The notes under the pieces were generated by a model that worked only from the letters and a program-made list of their open reading frames with translations, searched no databases and was not told the DNA's origin. The position numbers were made by a program, and so were the translations under genes. Positions 19,999 through 64,000 of a stretch of 64,000 bases of DNA are shown here, in pieces. Within the stretch, counting starts at the first letter, position 1; every line of letters begins with the position of its first letter. Origin of the DNA: Asterias amurensis (taxonomy: Eukaryota > Echinodermata > Asteroidea > Forcipulatida > Asteriidae); NCBI RefSeq assembly GCF_032118995.1, contig NC_092648.1, forward strand, positions 1,875,001 to 1,939,000, in the 5' to 3' direction.

Positions 19999-22900
19999 AT
20001 GGCACAGACTAGGTTAACAGACTGCATAAAAGCGTTGCGTGGGTTCAGTCTGGTTGCCAGAGCCTTCGTGGATACGCAGAGTAAAGACTGCAGTCAAGTA
20101 TGGAGTAATTGTAGCCTAAGATCCACCACTGAAAAGATCCAAACAAAGGCAGAGGAGACGATTAGCAACGCCATGGTGTATGCATCAAAGATAAGCTCCT
20201 CACAGGTAAGCGTATAAGGGCCTAATTGCATAAAGCTGCTAAGCAAGAATTTGTTTGCCAATACCCCCAAACTCGTTCTCATTATCTATTCAGCCATTTC
20301 AACAATACATGACAGTACAAATATACTTCCAGATGGGCTAGGAGAAACAAAAGCAAAATAGTTACTGTGGTCCATAGACCTGCCTCCCCGCATATGTTGT
20401 TACCAAAGAACAGGCCACATCATTCTTGCTGATTGAGCCTTCTTGGTATATGGACCCAAACTTCCAATTCACATCAGGGACACAACATCATTCAACACAT
20501 TCAAGGCACTTCTAAAAGTCCACTTGTTTCAGGAGGCCTACCATCAATGACTTATTTATTTCTTCTGTGTCTCAGCGCCTTTGGGCAAACCTTTTGAAGG
20601 GGCACCAAGGCCAAGACCAGATAACGGAAGCCATTATTCCCTCCCTGTTTTTAATAAGTCGTTCTATCATTGCAGAAGAACATTGAGGAATTCCCAGCCT
20701 CTGCTGCTGATGAAGATACAACAAGTTGGGCTTACTCCGCCGGATCATCCTCAATTGACGATGTGCCACAACCAGAAAGTGTTTCCTCCCAAGATGTGCC
20801 GGAGACTTCATCCAGTTCTAATCCCTCCTCTAGGTATGGTTGTGTAACTGTGTATCATGGTATTTCAAACTGAAACACAAACTCTTAAAATAACTTGTGG
20901 AGCATTCTTTTGTTCTTTCCTTTATTCCTGCCCGTAAACAAGTTTCTTCGTTGAGCACCTCAGTCGTTAGAATTTCCCCTATGGAGCCCGATTATTTTTG
21001 AAGCCTACATCATGTGTACATGTAGGTTAGCCCTTCCACCTTACATAGTTTCAAATCCTACTTAGTAATAATAATATTTCATATATGTACACAGAGTTAA
21101 TGGAGTACCTAGAACAAACGGCACACCTCCGAACCAAACCAGACAGCTGCACACATTCACAAGAACTCAGTTCAGTGACGACCATAGGAGATATCTTCAT
21201 TATGATTCATCCACCGGGATGACCCAAGAAGAACTTGAGAAGCTTAGAATGAAAGCAAAATCATCCAAAACACCAACGAGACCTAGAGGTCCAAGAATCA
21301 GACCCAAGGTTAGTACTCTTTTTCCCCTTTCACACTTATCTATTCCCTGGGGTTGCCCTGGGGAATAACAGATGGCCTTTTCACACTATGGTTGCTTTAC
21401 ACCCCACAGGCATGCAACTATAGATCGATCCATTAAGCTCCGCCCACGGCGCACGTGTGAGCAAGAACGCATGAGCCTCTCCAATGCCAGTCTGCACAAC
21501 TCTGCCACGTGTGCTAAGCATGCACGCGCGCATGTCGGACCTTATTTTGTTGGACTTTTGGTTGCGTAATGGGTTGTGATTGGTCAATATGCAATGGGGC
21601 GGAGCTTAATGGATCGGTCTATTGTGCTATGCCTTGTTTCATCCATCATAAGCAGGTACTTGTAATGTTCTTTTTTAAAATTTAGATCAAGTTTTTTTTT
21701 CTGATTAAAAAAAAAAATTCGTTTTGACCTCCTGATTTGCCGATATTCTTTTTATTTACTCCATTTGTTGATTTATTTCTTAAACCTTTAATTTGTTATT
21801 ACCTTAGTTGAGTGACAGAGCTAAAGAGCGGACAGTTCCTTCGTCTCGGCTTGGTAGAGTCTGGAACTTCGGAGGTAAGATACGTATAATTGATGGATAT
21901 AGAGTCAGCAATTTATAATTTGTTTAATGCAAGTTTGCCCCAAACAAGGCCACTCATTGTTAAGGGGCCACAAGAAGGAAACATTTGAGATAAAAAATAC
22001 TCTGAAGGAAGCGATTGATATTCCTCTTAAAACAGTTCAGGTTGCAGATGGAGGCAAACATGCACCAGGCAAGGAGTTCCAAAGAGATGCAGTACAGGCA
22101 TGACAGGGAATAAAGCTGTTGGAATGGCTCTTTGTGCGTCATCTTACAAATAGAGAATGCATGCTTGAGAACAACCAGATAGCCTCCTTAATTGTATTCC
22201 TTTGACCTCATCGACCTTTATCGCGGTGCAGCCATCTTGACATTTGACCATTCCGAGGCTGGAAGAACAAAATAGTATGGTTCCTATTTGCATAATGATT
22301 ATTAGCATTCATTATTGTTTTTCGATACAAGGAGCATGACCAAGATGGAGGCAGCATGATAAAGATCTAGTGAGGGTGCTGTGAAGCTGATGACGTTATA
22401 TGCAAGGGCACTATTTAAGAATGAACTGTGAGCTGGAAAACTAGGTTGCCTTATTTATTTGTTTTGTCTTGCTTCACAGGTTTAGCAGCAGGTTTGGGTG
22501 TGGGGGCCTTAGCCGAGAAAGCCAAAAGAAGTTTTGGACTTAAAGAAAGTAAGAAACATTTTGGATTATCCAATCTTGTAGTTCTAAACATAGGTCTGTA
22601 TACATGTACCTTTAGAAAAAATAACGAACGTTTAAAATGCCCATTGGGTGTAAAAGCGCTATATCAAATCTGTGATTATTGCTAATATTTATTACTACTC
22701 TGTAAAAACAAACAAACAATCTTATTGTAACGTCACTATAAAAGCCAGAGACTAAATGTAAACAATTTTTGAAGTTTATTTTTATTTTACCTTAATTTGA
22801 TACAGATGGCAAGTTTGATGGGAGTGTACTATTATCAGAAGCTAATGCTGAGCGTATCGTTGATACGTTATGTAGAGTGAGGGGTGCTGCTCTTAAGCTT

Positions 22901-25900
22901 GGTCAGATGCTTAGCATACAAGGTAAGCAGAGATGTGTTTTCAAGACACTCCTTAAAACTAACTTGCTTCAAGAGGATAAGGGTGTGTTGGAATTGGCAC
23001 TGTATAATCAGGGCATTTTTTTTATCACACATTCGTCATGTTCATTTGTTTCTGTTCCCAATTTTAATTTATTTTATTTCTCAAGTTTTACTTCAATTTT
23101 CTTTCCTATTCTTTCTATTTTAATTTTTAACTTTGTACATACATATTATTTTATATAGTCTATATGAATAATTTTAATTTGTGTATTATCCTTTCCTGTA
23201 ATTGGCGGCTCGTCTGCTGTTGGTTTGGTCAATAAATACAAAATATTGCTCAGATGGACTTCGAACCCACAACCTTGGCCATTTTAGTCTAGAGCAGATG
23301 CCTGACCAACTAGACCACCTAGAGTTCTCGGTCGTTAGAGGCAGTTCAAATTCATGTTTTTAGCAGCGGGTACTGACATTCTGAAATCTACTCTGCGGTA
23401 TTATATAAACACATGGTGTTACCGCAAACCAAATGTATATTGATACCTCATTATGCAATGCCTCAAATCCCATCTAACCACGTTTTCCTTTCGGCAGATA
23501 ATGCACTAATCAGTCCTGAGCTGCAGAGAGTATTTGACAGAGTCCGACAGAGTGCTGATTTTATGCCAGCCTGGCAGATGGAGGTAATAACCCAAACAAT
23601 TTGTATATCCTTATCTGTCCAATTTGTTAATTTAATGTTACACTTCCAAGTCCTGAGAATGAAGTAATTCATCTGGACCCTATTTCATAAAGCCTGCAAG
23701 TACGAAACCTGATTTTCACAAAGCTCCGTTAAAGAAAGGAGCCAGAATGAAACAGGCAGATTAACTGTTCATCCAATCTGAAGCATTCTATTTGGCTTTA
23801 TCTGGTAATTTTCATGTACATTTTTATGACCCAAATTATTTAATTAAACACAGCCCCCTCATCGAAAAGAACGTAAATTTTCTGAGTTTTTGTGGCCAAC
23901 TTGATTTGCTGCGTTTGATTGATTTCAGAGAGTCTTAAAGGATGAGTTAGGAGGGGACTGGAGGAGTAAAGTAGCATCATTTGAAGACAAACCATTCGCT
24001 GCTGCATCAATTGGTCAAGTCCATCTTGCTACAACGCATGATGGAAAGGAAGTGGCTATGAAGATACAGGTAGGCGTCTAGGATGAGTGGCTAGTGGGCG
24101 AGGTTGTTGTCACACTTACATATGTAAAAGTATACATTTTTATGTTTTGCTGAAGCACCCTGTATTGAAACAATGCCTTTGGAATGTTTTCTTCTTGGTG
24201 CTTATCTTTGTTTGAAAAGCCCTACTTTACACTCTGGAGAATTCTATATAGTTTTATCTTTGATTTATTGTGAAATTTTAATTTAATTTTTGTTGTTGAA
24301 ACATGTAGGCTGAGATTTGCACGTATTGGCACACAATTCCCACGTATCGACCCAATATGTTAACTTGTGCATAAAGAAGACCCTAGTGGATAATGTGCTT
24401 GCCTCTCACTACTCTGGCACTGGTTCGATTCCCGGCTAGGGCCTTGTGATTATAGTTATGCGTTGGTTCTCCTCAGTGTGGGATAATAAAGTTCTTATCT
24501 ATCCTTTACCAAAAGGGCTTTCCAGTTTCTCCCCCTAGGAAACACAAAACAGCTTTGATCTAGGATGTACGTTAAGCTGATTGTGGAATGATTTTTTTCC
24601 CCAGTATCCTGGTGTAGGTGAGGGTATTGACAGTGACATAAACAACCTGATGGCCATCATGAAAGTCTGGAATGTTCTTCCTGAAGGTACAATCTTTCTC
24701 CATCCTCGTCCTCTTACATGTCTTTGAGTCGTGTTGCTTCTGAAAAGACCTTGTGGTTGGCACAGAGGCAGTACTTAATCAGCATCTAGCAACAGAGTCC
24801 AGCATTCCCCTGAAGACGATCAGAGCATACTGATTGAAATAAATACATACATTCATACATACATACATACAACAGTGCATTTGTAAAGCGCCTTTTCATT
24901 GAGATCAAAGCGCTGAAAACAGCAAAACCAATGGAATGTAACTACAACATATTACATCCGATACAAATAAGTGATAAGAGATTTTTTGAACAATGGCAAA
25001 GAGTTACAATTTCTGATGCGTACTGGGAGGCTGTTCCACAATTTGGGAGCAACAAAGAAGAATGGTTGAGTTGTCAACCACCAGTTCTTCTCAGAACCAG
25101 CACTATTTAAAAGAGATTTACACACGGTGCTACCACAAACCTCACCTGATCATATTCTGGTTGGTATAATTATTTTGAGCTCACTTATATTTGTGTGCTT
25201 GAGCAGCTCTAAGAAATTGGGTGCTAATCCCTTGATGAAGAAATACTGTGTTTAATATTGATAATATTTAATTTCCTTGGTTATTTGATAAGGTCTTTAT
25301 GTTGAGAATGCTGTTGATGTTGCCCGTAGAGAGCTAGCTTGGGAAGTTGATTACACCAGAGAAGCAGAGTGGAGTCGTAAATTCAGGTATATTTAGTTCT
25401 GGAAGACTACCACATGATTCAATAGAGATCGAAAAATTTAATAGGAAATATCTCATGCCAAATTTGGAAGGCCCACAAAAACGAGCATTGCTCTTGATCA
25501 TGTGGTACCACTGGTGGGAAACAATACTTGTAATTATCCAAAATGCTGAAGAGCAGAGAGATTGCTTCCATGATCACATTAAACACTGTTTTCCAATACT
25601 TTTTGAACAAGAACCTGTACAATTTTATCAGTATTTGTGTCAATAAACTCACAGGCAGAGATATCCTAAACAACATGTGTGCGCCTCAATAACCTTGATA
25701 TGATAAAATAAGATTGTGTTGAAAACTGCGCAAACCGAATGTGTGAGTACCGACGCAGGTTTTAACATGAAAGCCCTCTTGTTCTGTGAACTTGCGGAAT
25801 GCACTGTGCATAGCAATGAACGTGTGTCGGCAACGGTCTCTACTACCTGCTATTACAACTAATGATGATCCTAACTTTTCTTCATTTGTTTGATGATTTA

Positions 25901-28285
25901 GGAATGTTCTGAGAGATGACCCTGATTTAATAGTCCCTGAGGTCATACCAGAGTTATCTACTAAGCAGATACTGACTACAGAGTTAGTGGATGGGGTATC
26001 GTTAGATAAGGCTGTGGACTTGGATCAAGAAACTAGAAATGATGTAAGTGCAAGAAAAATTCTACTCCTTTTTAAAAACGTATCATGGCCAAGGGGTTTA
26101 ATGGATCGGACTCAAGTTCTGGTGGGGGTGTGGGTTCGAATCCCGGTCATGACACTTGTGTCCTTGAGCTGTAATTGCTTCTCTTCACCCAGGGGTAAAT
26201 GGGTACCTTTGAGATGGTTCTCGTCAAACAAAAGCTTGATGCTCCTTATTTGTTTAATGACATACTTTGTGTTTTTTTCTTGTAGATCTGTAGGAATATC
26301 TTGAGATTGTGCTTAAAGGAAGTGTTTGAATGGCAGTTTATGCAGACAGACCCGAACTGGTCCAACTTTTTGTACAATCAACACACTGGCAAGGTAAGTC
26401 AATATCAATGGACCCTTCCCATGAAATATGCTAACTACATTCACGCATGCGTAGAGACCCTATTGGTTGGCAAACGCCATAGAGTTGTGCACTAAGCAGA
26501 CGCACAATCGCGTATGTGTCACGCAGCCATTGGCTGTGTACAAAACAGCGCGATGTTCCCTCATTTTTGCCAACCAACATGTTAATGCTAGTGCGCACGC
26601 GCTATGTGCAATTTACATATTTCATGGGAAGGGTCTATTCCTTTAAATGATGTTTGAAGCTTTGCATGGTGTGGATTATGAGAAAGTAAGACCAGTATAC
26701 TTGCGGTTGTAACTCTTTTGGGAGACGTGTTGGCTCTAGGTTTTTTAATTTCTCATTGTAGAAATATTTAAATAATTGCAATAATTTTTGTGTTTTTCAT
26801 TCACAGTTGGCCTTGATTGACTTTGGAGCTTCCAGAGATTTCCCCAAATCATTTGTTGATGATTATATCAAGGTAAGACTAGTGAGAAATAAATGTACAG
26901 TGGGGATCAACCAATATGCATTGAATGATCACAGTCATTGATGTGGGTTGTAAGGTGTCATGGCCGCGGCTAAGAGCATCAAATTCAAGTTCTGGTAGTC
27001 GTTGGGTTGGCGGTTTGAATCCCGGTCATGACACTTGTGTCGTTAAGCTAAACACTTTAAACCATTATTGCTGCGTCCTTCGGATGTTATGTTAAGCCAT
27101 TAGTCCCGAATCTAGTGTAATGAACACATAAGAACCCAGTGCGCTTATCGCAAAGAGAAAGGGGGTCGCCCTGTGTTCCTGTTTCTGATCGGCAGCATAC
27201 TGCGCCACATCACCTTGTAAACCATTACACAGTGCTATGAAGGAATAGGTATCATACTTCAAAAAACAGCTCCAGATACCTTGCAGGAAAAATACTGACA
27301 CCTTTGATTCGTGATAAAGCGCTTTATAAGAACCCAGTATTATTATTATTATTAATTTTTGTTTGTTTGTAGGTGATCAAAGGAGCTTCGTCAGGAAACA
27401 GGGAAGACGTTTTAGAATATTCAAAGAAACTTGGATTTCTCACCGGATACGAGTCAAAGGTAGCGTGACATTTCATCATCCTGAACTGTGGATCACTGAA
27501 TCATATTAAAACTTAAAATCGATCAAAAGTTGTCCGGAACACTTTGTGGGGTGCTCGGCAAGAAAGCTTAGCACCCTTCTTCCAGGCACACAAAAAACAT
27601 GTTGTCCCAGTAACTGGTCGCAAGCAATAAGGTGCTCCTGACCATAAGAAAATGACATGACTGTTACATTTCTGCAGCATTCACGGACAGATACCAACCC
27701 CTCAGAGGAACAATAAATGATTCATGCATGAATCATTTCTCAGATTCAAATAGTATTTGGTGAAAAATGATTTAATCAAAGGGAACCCTTCCTCAGAATA
27801 GTTTCTTACCAAGCAAGTTTGTATGGTCATTTGCTTTTTGAGTACTTGCCAAAGTATGACCCTACTTTTAATATACAAAGGAAGAAAACTTATAGGTGTC
27901 TCAATTTGCAAACTCACACAAGCATGACAAGAAGCTTGCCCACATTCTAATGTGTCATCTTTTTCTAATAACGTTGATTGTTTCTTCTTGCCATATGTTT
28001 GTCTATTTCTAGGTAATGGAGAAAGCTCATGTAGATGCAGTTATGATCCTTGGAGAGCCATTTTCACAGAGTGAGCCGTTTGATTTCACAAAACAAGACA
28101 CGACTCGACGTATTCAGTCCATCCTCCCAGTTATGCTCAATCACAGACTAGCTCCGCCCCCAGAGGAGAGCTACTCATTACACAGAAAGATGTCCGGTGC
28201 CTTCCTACTGTGCACTAAACTAGGCGCCAAGATTCAATGCAAGGAGCTCTTTGATGTTATCTACTCGAAGTATCAGTTTGATTGA
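19999..28285 (+). CDS. COQ8A: COQ8 (ADCK3/ADCK4-type UbiB atypical kinase), 15 coding exons
   Basis: A mitochondrial UbiB-family ATPase/kinase-like protein needed for coenzyme Q synthesis. Exons: 19999-20205, 20676-20833, 21095-21308, 21808-21874, 22480-22548, 22806-22922, 23498-23583, 23929-24069, 24605-24686, 25293-25386, 25902-26043, 26286-26393, 26807-26872, 27373-27459, 28013-28285. All have GT/AG junctions and phases agree, giving 636 residues (human COQ8A is 647). Visible marks: a basic N-terminus suited to mitochondrial import, a Gly/Ala-rich membrane-type segment (about 216-228), KxGQ (269-272), the Ala-rich loop AAASIGQ (330-336) that replaces the usual Gly loop, Lys351 in VAMKIQ, the catalytic-loop stretch TDPNWSN (480-486) and DFG (500-502). 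All family signatures are intact. It is probably the single ancestor of vertebrate COQ8A and COQ8B. Confidence 0.95.
20385..20575 (+). mobile_element. Non-LTR retrotransposon 3' end in COQ8 intron 1
   Basis: Translates as [16 protein letters not shown] after a degenerate PxxI stretch, the C-terminal signature of a LINE reverse transcriptase, followed by a short tail. Confidence 0.6.
21419..21622. mobile_element. MITE with TAGATCGATCCATTAAGC termini
   Basis: Inverted ends TAGATCGATCCATTAAGC...CCGCCC and GGGGCGGAGCTTAATGGATC, flanked by TA, within COQ8 intron 3. The interior is CpG-richer than the surrounding intron. Confidence 0.65.
23255..23430 (-). mobile_element. tRNA-like SINE head plus GGTGTTACCGCAAACC repeat
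   Basis: The minus strand has a B-box-like GGGTTCGAAGTCC and an A-box-like region with CTAGTTGGTCAGGCAT. The following ACATGGTGTTACCGCAAACC matches the end of 13160-13390. It lies in COQ8 intron 6. Confidence 0.5.
24375..24515 (+). mobile_element. tRNA-derived SINE in COQ8 intron 8
   Basis: Has an A-box-like CCCTAGTGGATAATGTGC and a B box GGTTCGATTCCCGG, followed by a tRNA-unrelated tail. The ends ACCCTAG / CTAGGGC can pair as an acceptor-like stem. Confidence 0.55.
24800..25150 (+). repeat. Dispersed repeat with embedded ATACATACATAC tract
   Basis: The first part, GACGATCAGAGCATACTGATT, and the last part, CAGTTCTTCTCAGAACCA, match the 13160-13390 family, with other repeat sequence inserted between. 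It lies in COQ8 intron 9. Confidence 0.5.
26083..26265 (+). mobile_element. Leu-like tRNA SINE, COQ8 intron 11
   Basis: Has ATCATGGCCAAGGGGTTTAA (A box) and GGTTCGAATCCCGGTCATGA (B box), then ACACTTGTGTCCTTGAGC. Other members: 26955-27357, 46045-46260, 48278-48625, 57375-57988, 62075-62800. Confidence 0.65.
26407..26639. mobile_element. MITE with AATGGACCCTTCCCATG termini
   Basis: Inverted ends AATGGACCCTTCCCATGAAA and TTTCATGGGAAGGGTCTATT. The interior is GC-rich with many GCGC and CACGCG motifs. COQ8 intron 12. Confidence 0.7.
26955..27357 (+). mobile_element. Full-length Leu-like tRNA SINE, COQ8 intron 13
   Basis: The head GTGTCATGGCCGCGGC and B box GGTTTGAATCCCGG are followed by a body and the tail CGCTTTATAAGAACCCAG with ATT repeats. 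This copy shows the family's full extent. Confidence 0.65.
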
Positions 28286-30690
28286 AGAAGTTTTTCACAG
28301 AGCCCAATTAATTTCATAGAGCTCCTTAAGAAAGAAGTATTGCTTAGCATTTTTCTGCTTTATAGCAGAAATGGTCTGTGCTCAATTTCATAAAGCCTGT
28401 CAGCATAAAAACTTGCTAAGCACAGAAAAGTGTTGCTTAACAGAACAGGTTACCAGTCAAAATTACATCAAGTTTACATTGTTGCAACTGGTGCTCCACT
28501 CATTTTTTTGCTGAAGCAGTGTTTTTTGCTAAAACAGCTTTATGACATTGAACACAGGATACCAGTTTTTAGTTGTACATGTAACATGTGCTTAGCTACT
28601 CCTTGTTCTTGAGCAACTCTATGAAGTTTGGTTCAGAGTGTGGTTTCTCCAAGACGAGAAGGCCAATGAATTAATGGGGGTCAGGTTCACTCGTCCCCAG
28701 CGCCTTGCTTTAACCAAAGGCGCTGGGATGGGCAAACGTATCATGCACTGTCATTGGTTTAATAATGCGCAGTCCAATCATGCATCACACTCACACTGCA
28801 CCATATTTCTATGCACTGCATACATGACGTACTTCCTGAACAAGAATCTGTGCAAGCGATTAGCCCATCCCAGCGGTCCTGGATAGACTGGCCGCTGGGG
28901 CTGCCGAGCGAAGGGGTCAGGTCGCATAGTGGCATCTTTCCTTGCCTTCCACCTCTAGCAGCCCAGTTTGAATCATGCCAGGGCACTATATTGATTGGGT
29001 TTTCAGTCCCTACCCAACTGCAAAATACAATGATGCAATGTTCAAATTAGCTGGGTTTTTTTTTGCTGAAAAATCACAGAGAAAAAGAAGTGTGGGCTAT
29101 CAATTTCAAACTTGAAGACTTCCTTAAAGTATTCAACTAACTTGTTGTATTTTACCCTCATAAAAAACATCACAAACTGCTTTGTGTGAGTGAGGAACTT
29201 TGTTTATTACAATACAAACAATGGGGTTTAAAAATCATTAAGGTGAACTTTGACCTTTATTACAAAATTGCCTTTTGAAAGTGTAGCAGACTTGTGAACA
29301 CTCTTTCAAATTTTGTGATTTTTTGAATGAACCAAAGCAATGTTACTGTGCAAATAGACGTTTTTATAACTTAAAAAACAAAACAAACAAAAAAACGAAA
29401 ACTTTATATAGAAACAAGAACTTTCTACATTAAAAGCTTTTGATCAAGATTTGTTTATAATTGATTCAAGTATTTTATTTGTACACTCTAATTATGAAAA
29501 TAATTAAACCCAACTGCTTTTGAAAAAATGATATTAATTGAGAGAATAACCTTAAACTAAAGATGTATCGAAGGTGGATCAGTTGAAATACATGAAGGTT
29601 TAGAAAACTTTTGGGTCGGTTCTGGTTGAATGCTATGTGTTAGAGTTTCATGGACAATCCAGTTCAGTGGAAGACATACCAAAGAGTCGCAGTGATGACC
29701 AAAATGGTGATAATGATATAGAGTGCCTTGATGTAGAAATACCAAGTCGGACTAACTTGGTTATTATCTAGATTGTACCACACATAAATAAACAAGTATT
29801 TGCTGTATTATTTACCAGTGAGTCAATACAAGCCACCAATAGTGAATATTAGATTATTTTTATGTAAAAAATGTAAATCTGAATAAAAAGAGTTTGAAAT
29901 GAAAGTGTATAAATCCTGATTTCCAGAATATGTGAACTGATTTCCTGGTTTCATCAAAATAATCTTGATCAGCCATTTTACTGTCCAAGTTTTTAAGAGT
30001 TTCTACAATGCATTCTTCAAATTCAGGCTTTAAGACTTTCAAATTGAAGTGAAATGAAAATGAAACTCCGAGTCGGGTGTCTTTAAACTATTCATCTGGA
30101 TTTTTATCCAAACTGTAACCTTAATTATTATTGGGACCTTTCAATCAATACAAAACAATTCATTTACGAAAGAAATTTCAAAGGTGATTTTAACCTGAAA
30201 AGTACACAAATGTTGAAATTAATTTATCAGAGTGGAAAGTTTATCAACAGCAAAGTTCAGTTGGAATAGCTGATAAGTATCTTAAATTGATTTTGTATCG
30301 TCTGTTTCTGAAGTTCTGTCACATATGATAAAAAACTTTGGTTGGAGGTAGCCCAATAATGAATAAATAGGTGTAGACGATTGTTGAAACATGTGATTGT
30401 CAGCGCGGAGATTCTTCAAAACATACATCAAAACAAGCTTGCTGTTGCACAACATTGTTTGTGCACTCTCCTTTACCTAATCTCATTAGGCAATGGCACT
30501 TGTATGATGTAGGTGTCAACTGGAGGACGACATTCTGCAAAGTTTCTTTGTGAATGATCATGACATTGACAAGTTCACGATGCAAGGGGCTAGGGTAAAT
30601 AAGAAGGGGGGAGTCCAGCATATTGTCACTATTTATATGGTGTTCTTCCATCCTTCCTGCAATAGAATTCAGATCAAATAACGAATAAGT
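28286..30690. other. Region between COQ8 and POP7: 3' flanks and repeats
   Basis: 28301-28620 resembles the abundant GGGCCCAATTTCATAGAGC MITE family. 28694-28870 has mirrored CCCAGCG / CGCTGGG segments. A SINE head lies at 28905-29010. 29020-30690 is AT-rich with possible polyadenylation hexamers (AATAAA near 29789) and no gene that I recognise. Confidence 0.45.
28905..29010 (+). mobile_element. tRNA-like SINE, GGTCGCATAGTGG type
   Basis: A-box-like GGTCGCATAGTGGCATC and B-box-like CAGTTTGAATCATGCC, then TTGGGTTTTCAGTCCCTACC. A second copy is at 60140-60270. Confidence 0.5.
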
Positions 30691-31152
30691 TTATTTGGAG
30701 GGAGCTTCTTGTTCTTCTGTTCTTGATATCTTGATATGGATGGCTGAATTATGTCTGTCTCTTGTTGCTGGCTCTGCGTCGTCTCCTGTAGGCTCCAGAT
30801 CATCCGTTAGTTCAACTGTGGACGTATGAACAGACATCTGGAATGTCCCAAGATTGGACTTCTGCAGCTGGAGAGCAAGGTTAACTGCGCGGTTGACTGC
30901 AGCACCAAGTCCGTGGATGTGAACCTCATTCACTCCCGTATCCAACAACTTATGACATCGCGCCTCCTGGGCCTTGAAGTCCGTCTTATTTGACACGTAA
31001 ATGTCGTTTTTACGCTTGGGTAGACGGCGAGGAAGTCTCTTTCTCAGCGTGAATTCTGCTGGATCAATCTTTGGGATGCTTCTGCTGTTGTTGTTTGGAT
31101 TTGTTGAAGCAGTTGAGCTCGCCACATTTTGTTCATCCATGGGCGTCGCCAT
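30691..31152 (-). CDS. POP7: POP7 / Rpp20, protein subunit of RNase P and RNase MRP
   Basis: An intronless minus-strand gene of 153 codons (human Rpp20 is 140). Rpp20 pairs with Rpp25 as an Alba-like heterodimer that binds the P3 region of RNase P and RNase MRP RNA in the nucleolus, for tRNA and rRNA processing. The basic segment LRKRLPRRLPKRKNDIYVSN (about residues 37-56) and the following KLLDTG, VHIHGLGAAVNRAVNLAL and STVELTDDL match the conserved Alba core. The N-terminal Ser/Asn-rich part and the acidic tail are variable. The start is the ATG in CAAGATGGCG, a good eukaryotic context. Its 5' end faces EIF2AK4. Confidence 0.92.
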   Translation of the reverse strand: MATPMDEQNVASSTASTNPNNNSRSIPKIDPAEFTLRKRLPRRLPKRKNDIYVSNKTDFKAQEARCHKLLDTGVNEVHIHGLGAAVNRAVNLALQLQKSNLGTFQMSVHTSTVELTDDLEPTGDDAEPATRDRHNSAIHIKISRTEEQEAPSK

Positions 31153-31440
31153 CTTGCAAATACCTCAACCTCGAACATGATCCTTCTCTCATTAGTAAAT
31201 CCGTTAAATGAAAATAGAGGTTGTCAATCTAAAGCCCAGACTTCATTACTAGACAAAGAACTTAATTTAAAGTTGGCACCCGACTATTGCATGTGTTGTC
31301 ATTTTCAACTTTTCAGTCACTTTTGCACTTTTGCACAAAACGTCCGTGAAACTGGAAGTGTATGCTTGATGTGTAATTTTGAGTGAAAAAAAACAACAGG
31401 AGTTTGCTTTTTTTCTGCGCCATGTTGTAAATTTCTCACA
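31153..31440. promoter_or_regulatory. Divergent POP7-EIF2AK4 intergenic region
   Basis: Only 288 bp separate the two start codons, so both promoters and 5' untranslated regions must fit here. I see no TATA box at a convincing place. A shared promoter is inferred from geometry. Confidence 0.55.
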
Positions 31441-63647
<32,207 letters not shown>

Positions 63648-63759
63648 GTAAGTGGGCTTGTCAAAATTATTGATCAGGGATGTTTGAAGCTTTTCATGGT
63701 GTGAATAATTAGGAAGTGATTGATATTAGAAAACTAATACGTCATGTTTAAATCTTCTC

Positions 63760-64000
63760 AAGAAAACGCCAATGCATCTATTGCTAGACTTGAGAAATGC
63801 ATCCAAGAGATTCGACGTTGGACACAACAAAACTTCCTGAAGTTAAATGATGATAAGACAGAGTTCCTTCTATTTGGGTCACGTCAACAGTTAACTAAGG
63901 TTTCAGTGCCATACATCTCCATCGGTGATGCTCGGATAGCTCCCTCGCTGAAAGCTCGGAACTTAGGGGTTATTTTTGATTCATCGATGACACTTCAGCC
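63760..64000 (+). mobile_element. Non-LTR retrotransposon reverse-transcriptase segment, runs off the window
   Basis: An open plus-strand frame reads LEKCIQEIRRWTQQNFLKLN, DDKTEFLLFGSR and ARNLGVIFDSSMTLQ, the region after the catalytic YxDD in L2/CR1-like LINE reverse transcriptases. It is 5'-truncated inside EIF2AK4 intron 33 and intact as far as visible. Confidence 0.85.

Noticed and set aside
22923-23160. LINE-like tail after COQ8 exon 6 ([12 protein letters not shown])
   Set aside because: The short match resembles a LINE C-terminus, but there is no supporting upstream or tail sequence. Too weak to annotate.

Overview
The window looks like nuclear DNA of a marine invertebrate deuterostome. 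Its host genes have many short exons and long AT-rich introns, and the introns are packed with tRNA-derived SINEs, non-LTR retrotransposon tails and inverted-repeat MITEs. An echinoderm is my best guess, from the overall look of the repeats; no search supports it. Three conserved host genes can be read: COQ8 (plus strand, 15 coding exons, complete, 636 codons), POP7/Rpp20 (minus strand, one exon, 153 codons) and EIF2AK4/GCN2 (plus strand, 33 coding exons traced in frame for about 1,521 codons; its 3' end lies beyond the window).

Layout. 1-18.4 kb holds two related minus-strand genes in direct tandem. Each encodes Pipsqueak-type helix-turn-helix units, a CENP-B-like HTH and a pogo/Tigger DDE domain. 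The first copy (519-2771) keeps a C-terminal PHD finger. The second (13498-16929) has eight Pipsqueak units and a 20-unit, 39-bp in-frame minisatellite inside the DDE domain, and its PHD region survives only as a damaged fragment near 12.2 kb. A shared 5' block (8441-8690 and 18181-18390) indicates a segmental duplication of about 6-8 kb. Between them lie a 2.6-kb DNA transposon with TAACGTAACTAACC repeats, several foldback elements, a 25-bp minisatellite and nested MITEs.

18.4-28.3 kb is COQ8, a mitochondrial UbiB-family ATPase/kinase-like protein for coenzyme Q synthesis. 28.3-30.7 kb is its 3' flank. 30.7-31.15 kb is POP7, transcribed away from EIF2AK4 with 288 bp between the start codons, so the two probably share a divergent promoter.

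31.4-64 kb is EIF2AK4: RWD domain, charged linker, pseudokinase, eIF2alpha kinase with a long Ser/Thr-rich insert, and a HisRS-like domain. The window ends inside a non-LTR retrotransposon that sits in an EIF2AK4 intron.

The most unusual signal is in EIF2AK4. At least seven of its splice junctions carry tandem duplications anchored on the junction itself. The clearest are the exon 9 acceptor (seven copies, mostly 85 bp apart) and the exon 26 acceptor (four copies), where each upstream copy repeats the acceptor and the first codons of the exon. Most of these decoys read into an in-frame stop. The second notable item is the growing array of DNA-binding units in the tandem transposase-derived genes. 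The three host genes are neighbours but serve separate pathways.
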